From: Paenibacillus validus NBRC 15382
GTDB taxonomy: Bacteria; Bacillota; Bacilli; Paenibacillales; NBRC-103111
Direction of reading: 5' to 3'
NCBI RefSeq assembly: GCF_004000985.1
Contig: NZ_BIMH01000003.1
Coordinates: 124,001 to 188,000 of the forward strand
Length of the DNA: 64,000 bases
The position numbers and the translations under genes are program-made. Shown here one piece after another: positions 38,749 through 47,216 of this stretch; position 1 is the first letter of the stretch, and the number at the start of each line of letters is the position of its first letter. The notes under the pieces were generated by a model, which was given only the letters and a program-made list of their open reading frames with translations, was not told where the DNA came from and searched no databases.

Positions 38749-39664
38749 AACATGCAAGCAACTGCTGGATAAATTTCACGCAGCTCCCCGGGAAACGAAG
38801 GTGGAGAAGTTAGTATTCTCGGGAGTCGGGAACCGGGATGTATACAATATAACGGCCCCGTTTCGCTATGACGGGGAGGAAGTTATCGTAGGAAGAGTTG
38901 AGGAACGAAACAGCGAGTTCTCTCAAGTCTTCTTTTTTACTTGCACAAACCAGGTTTGGAAGCCAAGGGTGCATACGCACACCTATAATTTACAGGATCC
39001 CTGCATTACCTTCATCAAGGGGGAATTGATTTTCGGCGGCGTAGAAATCATTACCAGTGCCGATAATCCGGATAAAATCGTTTCTTGGGTTACCCAGTTT
39101 TACCGTGGATTGCATATCGATTCGTTATGCCATTTTTCGTCCGGACCCGGTACGATGAAGGATATTCGTTTGATAGAGCTTCAAAGTGGTCAGATCGGTA
39201 TATTCACAAGGCCGCAAGGGGACAGGGGCGGAAGAGGACAGATCGGTTTTACGATTATTCCTTCACTTGAGGAGCTTAATGAACAAACCTTCCTTGATGC
39301 GGAAATTCTTCAAGATCAATTCGTTCCTGAAGAATGGGGAGGCGCGAGCGAGGCGCATTTGCTCAAGAATGGCCATGTTGGCGTTCTGGGTCATATCGCT
39401 TGTTTCGATAGTGAGCGAAACAAGCATTACTATTCCATGGTTTTTTCAATAAATCCCGAAACCTGCGAGAAAACGCCGATGAAAATTATAGCGGTAAGAG
39501 ACGATTTTCCAAGGGGGCCCGGGAAACGTCCTGATCTTGAGGACGTTATATTCAGCGGCGGGCTCATACGATTAGGCAATGGCCGGGCGATACTTTCCGT
39601 CGGCGTCAGCGACGCTGAAGCCTATCGAATTGAAATTCCAGATCCTTTTATTGAATATGAATAA
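38723..39664 (+). CDS. DUF1861 protein, five-bladed propeller like GH130/GH43
   Basis: A 313-residue cytoplasmic protein of the DUF1861 family, related in fold to furanosidase/mannoside-phosphorylase propellers. Recognisable segments are LVFSGVGNRDVYNITAPF, IFTRPQGDRGGRGQIGF and EEWGGASEAHLLKNGHVGVLGH. The ATG at 38723 follows AGGGGG. Family members are often found near mannoside-processing genes; here it lies across the IS from the GT4-manC operon, so it may degrade or remodel the same mannose glycan. No enzymatic activity can be claimed from the sequence. Confidence 0.75.
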   Translation: MREKQPVIETCKQLLDKFHAAPRETKVEKLVFSGVGNRDVYNITAPFRYDGEEVIVGRVEERNSEFSQVFFFTCTNQVWKPRVHTHTYNLQDPCITFIKGELIFGGVEIITSADNPDKIVSWVTQFYRGLHIDSLCHFSSGPGTMKDIRLIELQSGQIGIFTRPQGDRGGRGQIGFTIIPSLEELNEQTFLDAEILQDQFVPEEWGGASEAHLLKNGHVGVLGHIACFDSERNKHYYSMVFSINPETCEKTPMKIIAVRDDFPRGPGKRPDLEDVIFSGGLIRLGNGRAILSVGVSDAEAYRIEIPDPFIEYE

Positions 39665-39678
39665 GAAATGATGAATGT

Positions 39679-39707
39679 TTGACAAGATTGTCCGGTCATG
39701 ATATGCT
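39679..39707 (+). promoter_or_regulatory. Sigma-A promoter of the L25/Ctc gene
   Basis: TTGACA (39679) and TATGCT (39702) are separated by exactly 17 bases, 45 bases before the start codon. Confidence 0.75.
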
Positions 39708-39752
39708 TTTTTTGACAAGAATTTATGGTCAAAAGAGAGCGGGAACAAAACT

Positions 39753-40313
39753 ATGAGCAAATCCATTCAGTTAAGCGAACGTACGAGTGTATTCAAGTCC
39801 CAAATGAAGCAAAGCAGAAAGCAGGGACTCATTCCGGCTGTACTATATGGGATGGGCAAAGATACTATATCGGTAGAAGTGAATGAAAAAGAAGTGTTGG
39901 ATGTGCTCAGGAAAAATCCGCGCGCTATTCTGCAAGCTGTAACATCCGAAGCGGGTGTCGTGCCGGTCCTTATCCAAAGCATTCAACGGGATACGTTGAC
40001 GGGCAAGCTGATTCATATCGACTTTCATCATGTGAACATGAGTGAAAGCATGGACAGCAAGGTGACGATTCACTTTGCCGGAGAGGCCGTCGGCGTGAAA
40101 GCCGGAGGGGTTCTGCAGGTCGAAATGTACGAAGTTGAGGTGCGCTGTATGCCCGATCAATTGCCGAGTGCCATGGAAGTCGATATAAGCGGCCTTGCAA
40201 TCGGCGACCAGCTTCTCGTATCCGATCTTATTTTCCGGGACGGAGTCAAGGTGTTATCCGATCCGCATGCCGTTATGATCCAGATCAAAACCTTACAAGA
40301 AGAAGAGGCTTAA
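39753..40313 (+). CDS. rplY: Ribosomal protein L25 / general stress protein Ctc
   Basis: 5S-rRNA-binding ribosomal protein of the long Ctc/TL5 form, 186 residues. The N-terminal L25 domain (to about residue 92) has RKQGLIPAVLYGMGKD and the C-terminal beta domain begins VNMSESMDSKVTIHFAGEAVGVKAGG. AGAGCGGG lies upstream of the ATG. It is monocistronic with a good sigma-A promoter and a terminator. A sigma-B promoter, known for ctc in Bacillus, is not evident. Confidence 0.94.
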   Translation: MSKSIQLSERTSVFKSQMKQSRKQGLIPAVLYGMGKDTISVEVNEKEVLDVLRKNPRAILQAVTSEAGVVPVLIQSIQRDTLTGKLIHIDFHHVNMSESMDSKVTIHFAGEAVGVKAGGVLQVEMYEVEVRCMPDQLPSAMEVDISGLAIGDQLLVSDLIFRDGVKVLSDPHAVMIQIKTLQEEEA

Positions 40314-40371
40314 GAAGCGGTAGAAACGCCTTTATCCAAGCCTATAACAAGCAGTTCCCTTAGCTAGAACA

Positions 40372-40452
40372 TCCCCTTATGGCAGACAGTGCAAAGAAGC
40401 GTTCATGATTGCATGGACTTCCGACACTTGTTGACCTTAGGGGGTTTTTTTG
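40372..40452 (+). terminator. Probable terminator of the L25/Ctc gene
   Basis: CCCCTTATGGCAGACAGTG pairs imperfectly with CACTTGTTGACCTTAGGGGG and is followed by seven T; the loop is about 30 bases. Confidence 0.6.
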
Positions 40453-40501
40453 TCGTCGCATAAGGACAAACGTTTACGATTACTCGGCTGAATGAAGGAG
40501 A

Positions 40502-41356
40502 ATGATATTAATCGTGATCAACGTGAATGGTGAATCCAATTCGCACGAAGAGAAGAAAGTGATCCGCAAAACTGCCATAGTTACCGGGGCGAGCAGCGGC
40601 ATCGGCCATGGGATCGCTTTGGTTCTGGCTAAAAACGGATATGACATCTCTACCGTGTATTGTTCCAATACGGAGGGGATCCGAAATTTGGCCGACGAAA
40701 TCGAAGGCGTGTATGGTCGGAAGCTTCATAGCATTCGGGGCGATCTCTCCGAACCAAACTTCGTCAAAGATTACGCGAAGGAAGCGATCAGCGTTTTGGG
40801 AGAGGTTGATTTGCTCGTAAACAACGCGGGAGCCGGTTTTGGCGGCAGGCTAACGGAAATAAAAACCGACGAAATGATTAAGTTTATTCATATAGATTTT
40901 ATAGCCCCTGTGCTTTTGATGAAAGCCATCGGCCTTCATATGCTCGATAAGGGTATTCGAGGAAGCATGATTAATATTACATCTACCCGTGCGGAACGGG
41001 CTTATCCACATGATTCCATTTACGGCGGCATGAAAGCCGCACTTACGAGAGCCAGCGAATCTGCAGCGCTAGAGATGGCCATCCACGGCATTCGGATAAA
41101 TAACATTGCGCCAGGAGCAACCGAAATCGAGAAAGAGAACCGTGAATTTTACGATAAACTGGGGAAAAAGATTCCACTTCGCCGTACGGGTAAACCTGAG
41201 GATATCGGGGAAGCAGTGCTGTGGCTTGCATCCGACGCGGCTTCTTACATAACAGGGGTAAGCTTGCGTGTTGATGGAGGACTTATCCTCCCCGGCATGC
41301 CCGAAAGAGATGATGAAACGACGAGATACTATGGATGGGAACCGATGAATGAGTAA
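40502..41356 (+). CDS. Short-chain dehydrogenase/reductase
   Basis: NAD(P)-dependent oxidoreductase of about 284 residues. Cofactor motif TGASSGIG is near residue 28, NNAG follows, and the active site shows Ser (NITSTRAERAY) and YGGMK. The C-terminus SYITGVSLRVDGG is standard. The start is uncertain: the ATG at 40502 is only one base from AAGGAG, while in-frame GTG codons lie at 40514 and 40523. It is a single gene with no informative partner. Confidence 0.85.
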   Translation: MILIVINVNGESNSHEEKKVIRKTAIVTGASSGIGHGIALVLAKNGYDISTVYCSNTEGIRNLADEIEGVYGRKLHSIRGDLSEPNFVKDYAKEAISVLGEVDLLVNNAGAGFGGRLTEIKTDEMIKFIHIDFIAPVLLMKAIGLHMLDKGIRGSMINITSTRAERAYPHDSIYGGMKAALTRASESAALEMAIHGIRINNIAPGATEIEKENREFYDKLGKKIPLRRTGKPEDIGEAVLWLASDAASYITGVSLRVDGGLILPGMPERDDETTRYYGWEPMNE

Positions 41357-41533
41357 GAGCTGAGATATAATCATAATTGGAATTAGAGGGAATTATCGAC
41401 AAGATTGGAACGTATGCAAGGGGTTAATTAAGCATTGGGCTTCCTTTCCCCAACATTCCCGATAGCAACTTATTAAATTTGAGAAGCCATAAATAAATGA
41501 GTAAACTATAGGTAATAAAGGAGGCGAATCAAC

Positions 41534-42607
41534 ATGGCCGATTCGGCGATCAACATGGAAATAGGAATCAGTACATTTTTGGAGACTACACCTGACCCGG
41601 TGACAGGAGAGGTCATCAGCCATGCCGAGCGGCTACGCAATGCGGTTGAGGAGATCGTACTGGCCGATCAGGTCGGACTGGATGTCTATGGAATTGGGGA
41701 GCATCATCGACCCGATTACGCAGGCGCCGCGCCCGCTGTTGTATTGGCGGCAGCGGCTGCCATGACCAAGCGGATAAAGCTTACGAGCGCTGTTACCGTG
41801 CTGTCCTCGGACGACCCGGTACGCGTGTATCAAGCTTTCTCCACCCTTGACGGCATTTCCAACGGCCGGGCCGAAATTATGGCGGGCCGGGGTTCGTTCA
41901 TTGAATCCTTTCCGCTGTTCGGATACAGCCTGGATGATTATGACGAATTGTTCGAAGAAAAGCTGGAGCTGCTGCTAGCGATCCGCTCCTCGGAGAAGGT
42001 GTCTTGGCGCGGCGGTCATCGTCCCGCTATCCATAACCTTGGTGTCTATCCCCGGTCCGTGCAGAACCCGCTGCCCGTTTGGATCGCAAGCGGCGGGAAT
42101 CCACAGTCTGCTGTTCGGGCAGGAATGCTGGGTCTTCCGATCGCATTCGCCATCATCGGGGGAATGCCCGAGAGTTTCGCGCCGTTAGTCGACCTCTATA
42201 AGAAGGCTGCCGCGAAGTCCGGGCACGATCCTGCCAAACTGCCGATTGCGACTCATTCCCACGGATTTGTCGGGGAAACAACCGAGCAGGCTGCCGATTT
42301 ATTCTTCCCTCCCACACAAGCCCAAATGAACGTTATCGGGCGTGAGCGGGGTTGGGGCCAGCATTACAGCCGGGCAACTTATGATGCCGCACGCAGCCTT
42401 CGGGGCGCCCTCTACGTGGGTGATCCCGAATATGTGGCGGAAAAGATTATTCTACTGCGCAAAAACCTGGGGGTTACCCGTTTCTTTCTACATGTGAATG
42501 TCGGTACGATGCCGCACCGTGAAGTCCTGCGTGCCATCGAACTGCTCGGCACCAGGGTCGCACCAATCGTACGTAAGGAGCTTGCCCGAAGCGAGGCAAA
42601 GGAATAA
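41534..42607 (+). CDS. LLM-class flavin-dependent oxidoreductase
   Basis: Luciferase-like monooxygenase/dehydrogenase of 357 residues with a TIM-barrel fold. [23 protein letters not shown]-type and [20 protein letters not shown] segments, [12 protein letters not shown] and [14 protein letters not shown] are typical. AAAGGAGG precedes the ATG. It likely uses FMNH2 supplied by a separate reductase; the substrate is unknown. A strong terminator follows. Confidence 0.9.
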   Translation: MADSAINMEIGISTFLETTPDPVTGEVISHAERLRNAVEEIVLADQVGLDVYGIGEHHRPDYAGAAPAVVLAAAAAMTKRIKLTSAVTVLSSDDPVRVYQAFSTLDGISNGRAEIMAGRGSFIESFPLFGYSLDDYDELFEEKLELLLAIRSSEKVSWRGGHRPAIHNLGVYPRSVQNPLPVWIASGGNPQSAVRAGMLGLPIAFAIIGGMPESFAPLVDLYKKAAAKSGHDPAKLPIATHSHGFVGETTEQAADLFFPPTQAQMNVIGRERGWGQHYSRATYDAARSLRGALYVGDPEYVAEKIILLRKNLGVTRFFLHVNVGTMPHREVLRAIELLGTRVAPIVRKELARSEAKE

Positions 42608-42644
42608 GCAAATGGCGGGAATCCCCTCGCCTCCTAAACGAAAG

Positions 42645-42675
42645 GACGCTGACCGCGTGAGGTCAGCGTCTTTTT
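42645..42675 (+). terminator. Terminator of the LLM oxidoreductase gene
   Basis: A 10-bp perfect stem GACGCTGACC / GGTCAGCGTC with a 6-base loop and five T. Confidence 0.92.
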
Positions 42676-42691
42676 GCGTTTGCAGGCGGTA

Positions 42692-43205
42692 TCAGGAGAA
42701 GAACCCCTTTTTGGGGGACGGCCGACACCAAAGGAAGTTAAACGTAAACGTGGTATTTTCATTGATCACGCTTTTGGCGTAAATTTTGCCATTGTGTTGA
42801 TCAATGATGGCTTTGGCAATAGCTAACTCCATACTTGCGTACCCTGGATTGATCCATACGATAGAACCGATCAAAGATCTTTTCCAGATGCTCTGATGAG
42901 ATGCCTTCACCGGTATTGGCAACCGAAAAAAGAATATCGATAAGCTGCTTCTTGAGAGTAATGTTTATTGAACCCTTAGGATTCGTGTATTTAATAGCAT
43001 TCTCCAAGAGGATCATGACCACTTGTTTGATTTGCTCGCTGTTGCCGCGTGCAGTCAAATCAGGTTCAATTTCATAGCCAAGTGAAATATGTTTCTCAAA
43101 GATAACGGCTTCCATCGTTAAAATGACATTTTCAACAGCTTCGCTTACATTAATTTCTGTATAGATCATGCTTGCTCTAGAATCATCCATTTCGGTCAAG
43201 TACAT
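42692..43205 (-). pseudogene. Histidine kinase C-terminal remnant
   Basis: Fragments of the ATP-binding domain of a sensor kinase in two frames. The upstream frame (43205-42801) has the N box LLENAIKY, G1-like NTGEGISSEHLEKIFDRFY and stops shortly after; the other (to 42692) continues LAIAKAIIDQHNGKIYAKS. The frame change lies near 42830-42850. Membrane and dimerisation domains are absent and no response regulator is nearby. It lies just outside the outermost rlmH-type repeat at 43291. Confidence 0.78.
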
Positions 43206-43290
43206 GAGGTCAAAAAACTATCTTACATCAGTTAATTTCCAAGATAATAATTAACCAATCAGACAAAATTCAACAAAGAAGACTTTGTGC

Positions 43291-43311
43291 TTACTTATGA
43301 TACGGTTCACC
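43291..43311 (-). repeat. rlmH-end direct repeat A (outer att-like site)
   Basis: On the minus strand the 21 bases encode GEPYHK plus TAA, the same as the 3' end of rlmH at 52667-52687 (three silent or stop differences). It is identical to copy C at 47100. Read as an attachment-like scar. Confidence 0.8.
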
Positions 43312-43333
43312 ATATCATCTATAGAACGAAATC

Positions 43334-43360
43334 AAAAAGCACCCAAATGGGTGCCTTTTA
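43334..43360 (-). terminator. Terminator after the deacetylase gene
   Basis: GCACCC-AAAT-GGGTGC with flanking A and T tracts, about 100 bases beyond the deacetylase stop; able to work on either strand. Confidence 0.7.
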
Positions 43361-43463
43361 CGTCGTTGCTAAGCAGGCAACAGCATATGCAAATGGGGAG
43401 CTACCCCTTCTAGAGAACACACCTACTGCTGAGAATCTGTACTATCTATCACTTTGGTATATT

Positions 43464-44759
43464 TTATTTGAAGGCAACGAACGTTAAGTTCTTTCCTTTT
43501 AAGTATTTTATAATATCTGGAAGTGCCTCCACCGTGTTCTTGTCTTCATGCAGCACATATACGCCCCCAGCAGCTTCGACCTGATGGAAGTATCGAATGA
43601 TGTCCTCTGGCTTCTTCGCATTCCAGTCCTCCGGATCTCGATTCCACAGGAGGATCTTCATATTCTGCTTCTTGGCCGCGGAGACAAGTTCATCGTTAAC
43701 CGCACCGTATGGGGGGCGGAACAAAGTAACGGCAGTATGCGTTAGGGATTCGACAACGCTGCTTGTCTTCGACAAATTTTCACTCTGATCCTGAGGGGCG
43801 GCTTTCGTAAGTACACTGTGATCCCAGGAATGATTCCCGATCGACATTCCATGCTCGCTCGTATAGGTAACGGCATCCGGATTGCGTTCCGCATTCTTCC
43901 CTACGAATAGAAATGTCGCCGCCACCTTGTGCTCCGTCAGAATGTCCACGATATTCTTCGTGAACGGGGAGGGCCCATCATCGAAGGTTAAGGCGACGTA
44001 TTTCTCCGGCAACCCGAAGAACTTCTTCTCTTCATCGATGTCGATGACTTCAAAGTCTATCTGCGCCTGATTGACGTTGGGCTGAATCGAGGCTTGTGTT
44101 AGGGCTGTTTGGTCTGCCACGACAGCCGCATGTGAGATATCGCCCTTGTGCATATCACTAATGGATGCGGAAACAATCGGTGCATTCGAATCATCCGTTG
44201 TTACCACTGCCTTCGCTACGCCGATTTGCTCGCTAAGTATACGTACGGAATCGTCCTTGCCCCCGGAAGCGATAGATAGAAAAGCCAGCAAGCCGAGCAT
44301 AACCGGGAGTAGATTCGCTATCCTCGGCACGCGTGCAGAGAATCGGCGTAGGAATTGGGATCGGCGCTGAGCGAATTTCTCTACCCCGCCATCCTGCCCT
44401 CCCTCGTCCATCGGAACGGGCGGAAGGTCTGTTTGCCTGATCCGCTTTATCTGACTTATGTATTCTTCGCTGCATGGAAAATACAGCGTATCCCGGGAGA
44501 CGCCTGTGGTTCTGATTATGGCACTATAAAAGGTATTTCGGTAAGGATCCCACTTGGAGTAGGGAGAGAGTCGAATCCTGTCTCCATTCAATGGCCTCAA
44601 CGCTTCAAGCCCAAGAAACGTAAACTCGTCTATATCGATCACGTATGTAGCTTGCCTGTCCTCTTGGGTAACGACGACCTTGATTTGGTTTACACCATCG
44701 GAGGTCTTCCCAAGCGACAGCAGCTCCATCACCTGTGTACTGTATGTCTCCATACCCAT
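43464..44759 (-). CDS. Membrane-anchored polysaccharide deacetylase (NodB domain)
   Basis: Cell-surface carbohydrate esterase family 4 protein, 431 residues. Residues 1-115 form an unfamiliar cytoplasmic N-domain, a single span lies at about 148-166, a linker to 250, then the NodB domain: TFDDGP at 258-263, metal His in NHSWDH (310, 314) and RPPYG near 346. Catalytic residues look intact. It probably removes N- or O-acetyl groups from cell-wall glycan. The GAGAAGGA site precedes the ATG. It follows a coiled-coil gene by 32 bases and lies between rlmH-end repeats A and B. Confidence 0.87.
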   Translation of the reverse strand: MGMETYSTQVMELLSLGKTSDGVNQIKVVVTQEDRQATYVIDIDEFTFLGLEALRPLNGDRIRLSPYSKWDPYRNTFYSAIIRTTGVSRDTLYFPCSEEYISQIKRIRQTDLPPVPMDEGGQDGGVEKFAQRRSQFLRRFSARVPRIANLLPVMLGLLAFLSIASGGKDDSVRILSEQIGVAKAVVTTDDSNAPIVSASISDMHKGDISHAAVVADQTALTQASIQPNVNQAQIDFEVIDIDEEKKFFGLPEKYVALTFDDGPSPFTKNIVDILTEHKVAATFLFVGKNAERNPDAVTYTSEHGMSIGNHSWDHSVLTKAAPQDQSENLSKTSSVVESLTHTAVTLFRPPYGAVNDELVSAAKKQNMKILLWNRDPEDWNAKKPEDIIRYFHQVEAAGGVYVLHEDKNTVEALPDIIKYLKGKNLTFVAFK

Positions 44760-44791
44760 CTTCGTCCTTCTCTTTCAATCCCGACATGACC

Positions 44792-45517
44792 TTAATCGGT
44801 TGAAGCTCCATCAATCGGGCCTGCATTCGGTGCAAATGGAGACGTTAGCCGGTTAGTAAAGTCATTTACAATATTAAGGAGATGCGTCTTCTCCTGACGA
44901 AGGGCATCGAATTTCTGTTTCATTTGGGAGAGCTCGGCTTCAAGCCTCCCGTTCTTCTCTTCAAGCTCGCTGATTCTCTTGTTCTTATCGGCAGTCGTCT
45001 CGTTGTGCTTCTGAAGCAAGCCCGCATAGTTCTGGCGTTCGAGCTCAATCACGCTTTTAAGCTCCTCGATCTCACCAGACAAGGTGGAATGGAGCTCTCG
45101 GTAGTCTTCCATCATCTGGTCGACCTTCAGATTCTTATCGGTCAGTCTCTGCTCCAGCTCCTGGATGCTCTTCTCACGCTCCTCGATGACCTTGCCCAGG
45201 TTCTTCAAGTCCCTGTTCAATCGATCAATTTGTCCGTTCGAATGGCTTAGCCGATCCTGCAAATCGTTGTGGCTCATTTCGACATGCTGCTTGGCCTTAA
45301 TCATCTGCTCTACGGCGAATACCAGATCGAGCGACCTTTTGTCCATATGGGCCTTATTTATCATAATAGAGCCTGAAGGCTCTTCACTCGCCTCGGATTT
45401 AGCTGAATTTACCGACACTTCCTCCTGTGGTTCTTCCAAGTCCCTCCTTATGCCGCGATCCCCTCGCGATTGTTGCTCCTCAAGGCCATTCTTCTTCTTT
45501 TGGAAAGGAGAAAACAT
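44792..45517 (-). CDS. Coiled-coil protein of unknown function
   Basis: A 241-residue soluble protein. After a charged, low-complexity N-terminus (about 55 residues), heptads run almost uninterrupted from about residue 70 to 225 (EEREKSIQELEQRLTDK, ISELEEKNGRLEAELSQMK). No signal peptide or span. The ATG at 45517 follows AAAGGTGAG; the frame upstream lacks a site. Paired with the deacetylase, so it may be a scaffold or localisation partner. No family recognised. Confidence 0.7.
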   Translation of the reverse strand: MFSPFQKKKNGLEEQQSRGDRGIRRDLEEPQEEVSVNSAKSEASEEPSGSIMINKAHMDKRSLDLVFAVEQMIKAKQHVEMSHNDLQDRLSHSNGQIDRLNRDLKNLGKVIEEREKSIQELEQRLTDKNLKVDQMMEDYRELHSTLSGEIEELKSVIELERQNYAGLLQKHNETTADKNKRISELEEKNGRLEAELSQMKQKFDALRQEKTHLLNIVNDFTNRLTSPFAPNAGPIDGASTD

Positions 45518-45808
45518 AGACAACTCACCTTTTCTGAGAAAATATCGATTAATATCGAAAAAAGTTTCCTTAATTATAGATGAGTTTTCCAAATTTATAT
45601 GCGGGTCTAAAGTACCGATTTATGCCTATTTCTAGGCTAAAAGGAGCGGTAGTATAGGAGGATATCAACGCTATCTCGCTAGATCCATAAAAATTAGGGA
45701 GTTGGAAATAAGAATGGAGACGGAAGGCTTACTCCGCCCGTCTCCATTTTGCTTTAGAGTATCTAAAGTGGGCTAATCGCACTAGCCAAAGAAATCCAAA
45801 GTTTCGCC

Positions 45809-45829
45809 TCATTTATGGTACGGTTCACC
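45809..45829 (-). repeat. rlmH-end direct repeat B
   Basis: On the minus strand it encodes GEPYHK plus TGA, with codons TAC CAT AAA, compared with TAC CAC AAG in rlmH. Its right flank up to 45855 is nearly identical to the right flank of copy C (CTTTAACGGCAAGTTTT). Confidence 0.82.
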
Positions 45830-45839
45830 GCGCTGTCTT

Positions 45840-45853
45840 TAACGGCAAGTTTT
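45840..45853 (+). repeat. Left inverted repeat of the TerC cassette
   Basis: TAACGGCAAGTTTT is the exact reverse complement of 47089-47102 and is repeated directly at 47131. Confidence 0.75.
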
Positions 45854-46002
45854 AGGGCCATCCTACAATGGATGGTTCACCTGAACGCCTTAAACGTCGT
45901 TAATTACTCCTTAGTAGCAGCAGCTAAAATCAAAATGCAAAATGGGGCTGTCCTTAGGGGATGGCCACTTGTCAGCTATGAAGGACTGTCTGGATGTTGA
46001 AC

Positions 46003-46782
46003 CTAGAGCTGATCAGCCTGTGAATGTTTTTTCGCAGGCGCAAACCAACCGAGAAGGGCGATCGCAACCAACACACCATAGAAGATAAGGGTCCAGCCTG
46101 TGCTATGCGGGAAATGATGACCTAACACACCAATATCTTCATGGGCCAGGGTAATCACAGCGAGCTTCACACCGACCCATGCCACGATCGCGTAAGCCGT
46201 GGTCTCCAGTGCTGGCCGCTGAGCAAGCAGCTTTACAAACCAATTAGCCGCGAATTTGATTAGGACGAGCCCAGCGATTCCACCAAGCACAACAACGATG
46301 AATTGTCCTCCGTCCATACCGCCGAAGTCACGAAGCGGTGAGTCCGGGAGACCGAGTGCTAGAGCTACTGCAGCAAGAATGGAATCAATCGCAAAGGCGA
46401 GATCCGCAAGAGCAATTTTTCCTACGGTTGGCCAGAAGCCTTTTCCTGTAGCATCTTTTTTTATGTCCTCGCGGATGTTCTCGTTTTCCTTGCCGAAACG
46501 CGCTTTGATTATGTGCTTTAACCCAAGGTATAGAAGATAAGCTGCTCCAATCGCCTGTATTTGCCAGACGTTCGCAATAAACGATATCGCAAACAGAGCG
46601 GCGAAGCGAAAAACAAAAGCCATAATGATCCCATAATTGATGGCTTTCTTCTTCTGGTCCTCCGGTAAATGCTTCGCGATAACCGCCAGAACAAGGGCAT
46701 TATCCGCCGATAGCAAACCTTCCAATCCAATAAGAATCAGTAATGCCCATGCATATTCCAACCAAAGTGAATCCAACAGCAC
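46003..46782 (-). CDS. TerC-family integral membrane protein
   Basis: Seven-span-type protein of the TerC/Alx/YkoY family, 259 residues, linked to manganese export or metallation of secreted proteins. Conserved acidic span motifs are LEGLLSADNALVLA near residue 20 and LADLAFAIDSILAAVAL near 125. The start is GTG at 46782, with an in-frame TTG 6 bases on that has better spacing to GAGGAG. It is the only gene between repeats B and C, and it is bounded by 14-bp inverted repeats, so it looks like a one-gene cassette. Its leader may contain a yybP-ykoY-like element. Confidence 0.85.
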   Translation of the reverse strand: MLLDSLWLEYAWALLILIGLEGLLSADNALVLAVIAKHLPEDQKKKAINYGIIMAFVFRFAALFAISFIANVWQIQAIGAAYLLYLGLKHIIKARFGKENENIREDIKKDATGKGFWPTVGKIALADLAFAIDSILAAVALALGLPDSPLRDFGGMDGGQFIVVVLGGIAGLVLIKFAANWFVKLLAQRPALETTAYAIVAWVGVKLAVITLAHEDIGVLGHHFPHSTGWTLIFYGVLVAIALLGWFAPAKKHSQADQL

Positions 46783-47086
46783 TTCTCCTCTCTATGTAAG
46801 AATGGTGATGACAAAGTTGTCGCTTACAACCTAAGTTCAATAGAGCCTAGGATTTCCCCGTGTTCACGGCTTTGATTGTACCGTTACTCCTTTTCAATCT
46901 CCTCAAGACCTTGAAGTATATGCCATTTTATTATTAGCTTGTCCGACTATAATATACCACTTTGAAGCTGTCAAGTAATGTCTCATTTCATTTTATTAAT
47001 CGTATAAAGAACATTCTAATCAGATCGATGATTCCTACCGTCATTCAATTGAGAGATATCCTGACCTGAAGCTAAAGAAAAGCAGG
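46783..47086 (-). promoter_or_regulatory. TerC leader with possible yybP-ykoY (Mn) riboswitch
   Basis: A leader of about 150 bases ahead of TerC contains AAAAGGAGTAACGG, a central GCCGTGAACACGG stem and AAGCGACAACTTT, which resemble the conserved loops of yybP-ykoY RNAs, whose usual target is TerC-type genes. I could not fold it reliably, so this is tentative. The rest of the interval is AT-rich. Confidence 0.3.
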
Positions 47087-47088
47087 AA

Positions 47089-47102
47089 AAAACTTGCCGT
47101 TA
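47089..47102 (-). repeat. Right inverted repeat of the TerC cassette
   Basis: AAAACTTGCCGTTA is the exact inverse of 45840-45853, and also of 47132-area TAACGGCAAGTTTT at 47131-47144, so repeat C is itself flanked by a perfect 14-15-bp inverted repeat. Confidence 0.75.
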
Positions 47103-47120
47103 CTTATGATACGGTTCACC
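47100..47120 (-). repeat. rlmH-end direct repeat C
   Basis: Identical to copy A over 21 bases; encodes GEPYHK plus TAA on the minus strand. Similarity to rlmH extends further in degraded form (GTTAAAGAT against TTTAAGAT). Confidence 0.83.
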
Positions 47121-47176
47121 GCTCTATCTTTAACGGCAAGTTTTTGGGTACTGTTTCTAAAATCTTTATAGTCAAT

Positions 47177-47215
47177 AAAAGGGCACCCATTGAAGGCCAT
47201 TGAAGGTGCCCTTTT
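47177..47215 (-). terminator. Terminator after the ATPase/nuclease remnant
   Basis: An 11-bp perfect stem AAAAGGGCACC / GGTGCCCTTTT with a 17-base loop and T/A tails, directly before the stop codon of the remnant on the minus strand. Confidence 0.85.
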
Positions 47216-47216
47216 A

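Larger units (their letters stand above)
45518..46002. other. Intergenic region between coiled-coil gene and TerC gene
   Basis: Holds the coiled-coil gene's promoter region, a hairpin AATGGAGACGG / CCGTCTCCATT (45713-45748), rlmH-end repeat B (45809) and the left inverted repeat of the TerC cassette (45840). The open frame at 45815-46000 is not supported as a gene. Confidence 0.6.

Noticed and set aside
45815-46000. 61-codon plus-strand frame beginning in repeat B
   Set aside because: It starts inside the rlmH-end repeat and cassette inverted repeat and has no ribosome site.
43291-47120. Transcription terminators as the explanation for the rlmH-end repeats
   Set aside because: Only copy C sits in a hairpin; A and B do not, yet all keep the GEPYHK-stop coding pattern, which fits att-like scars better.
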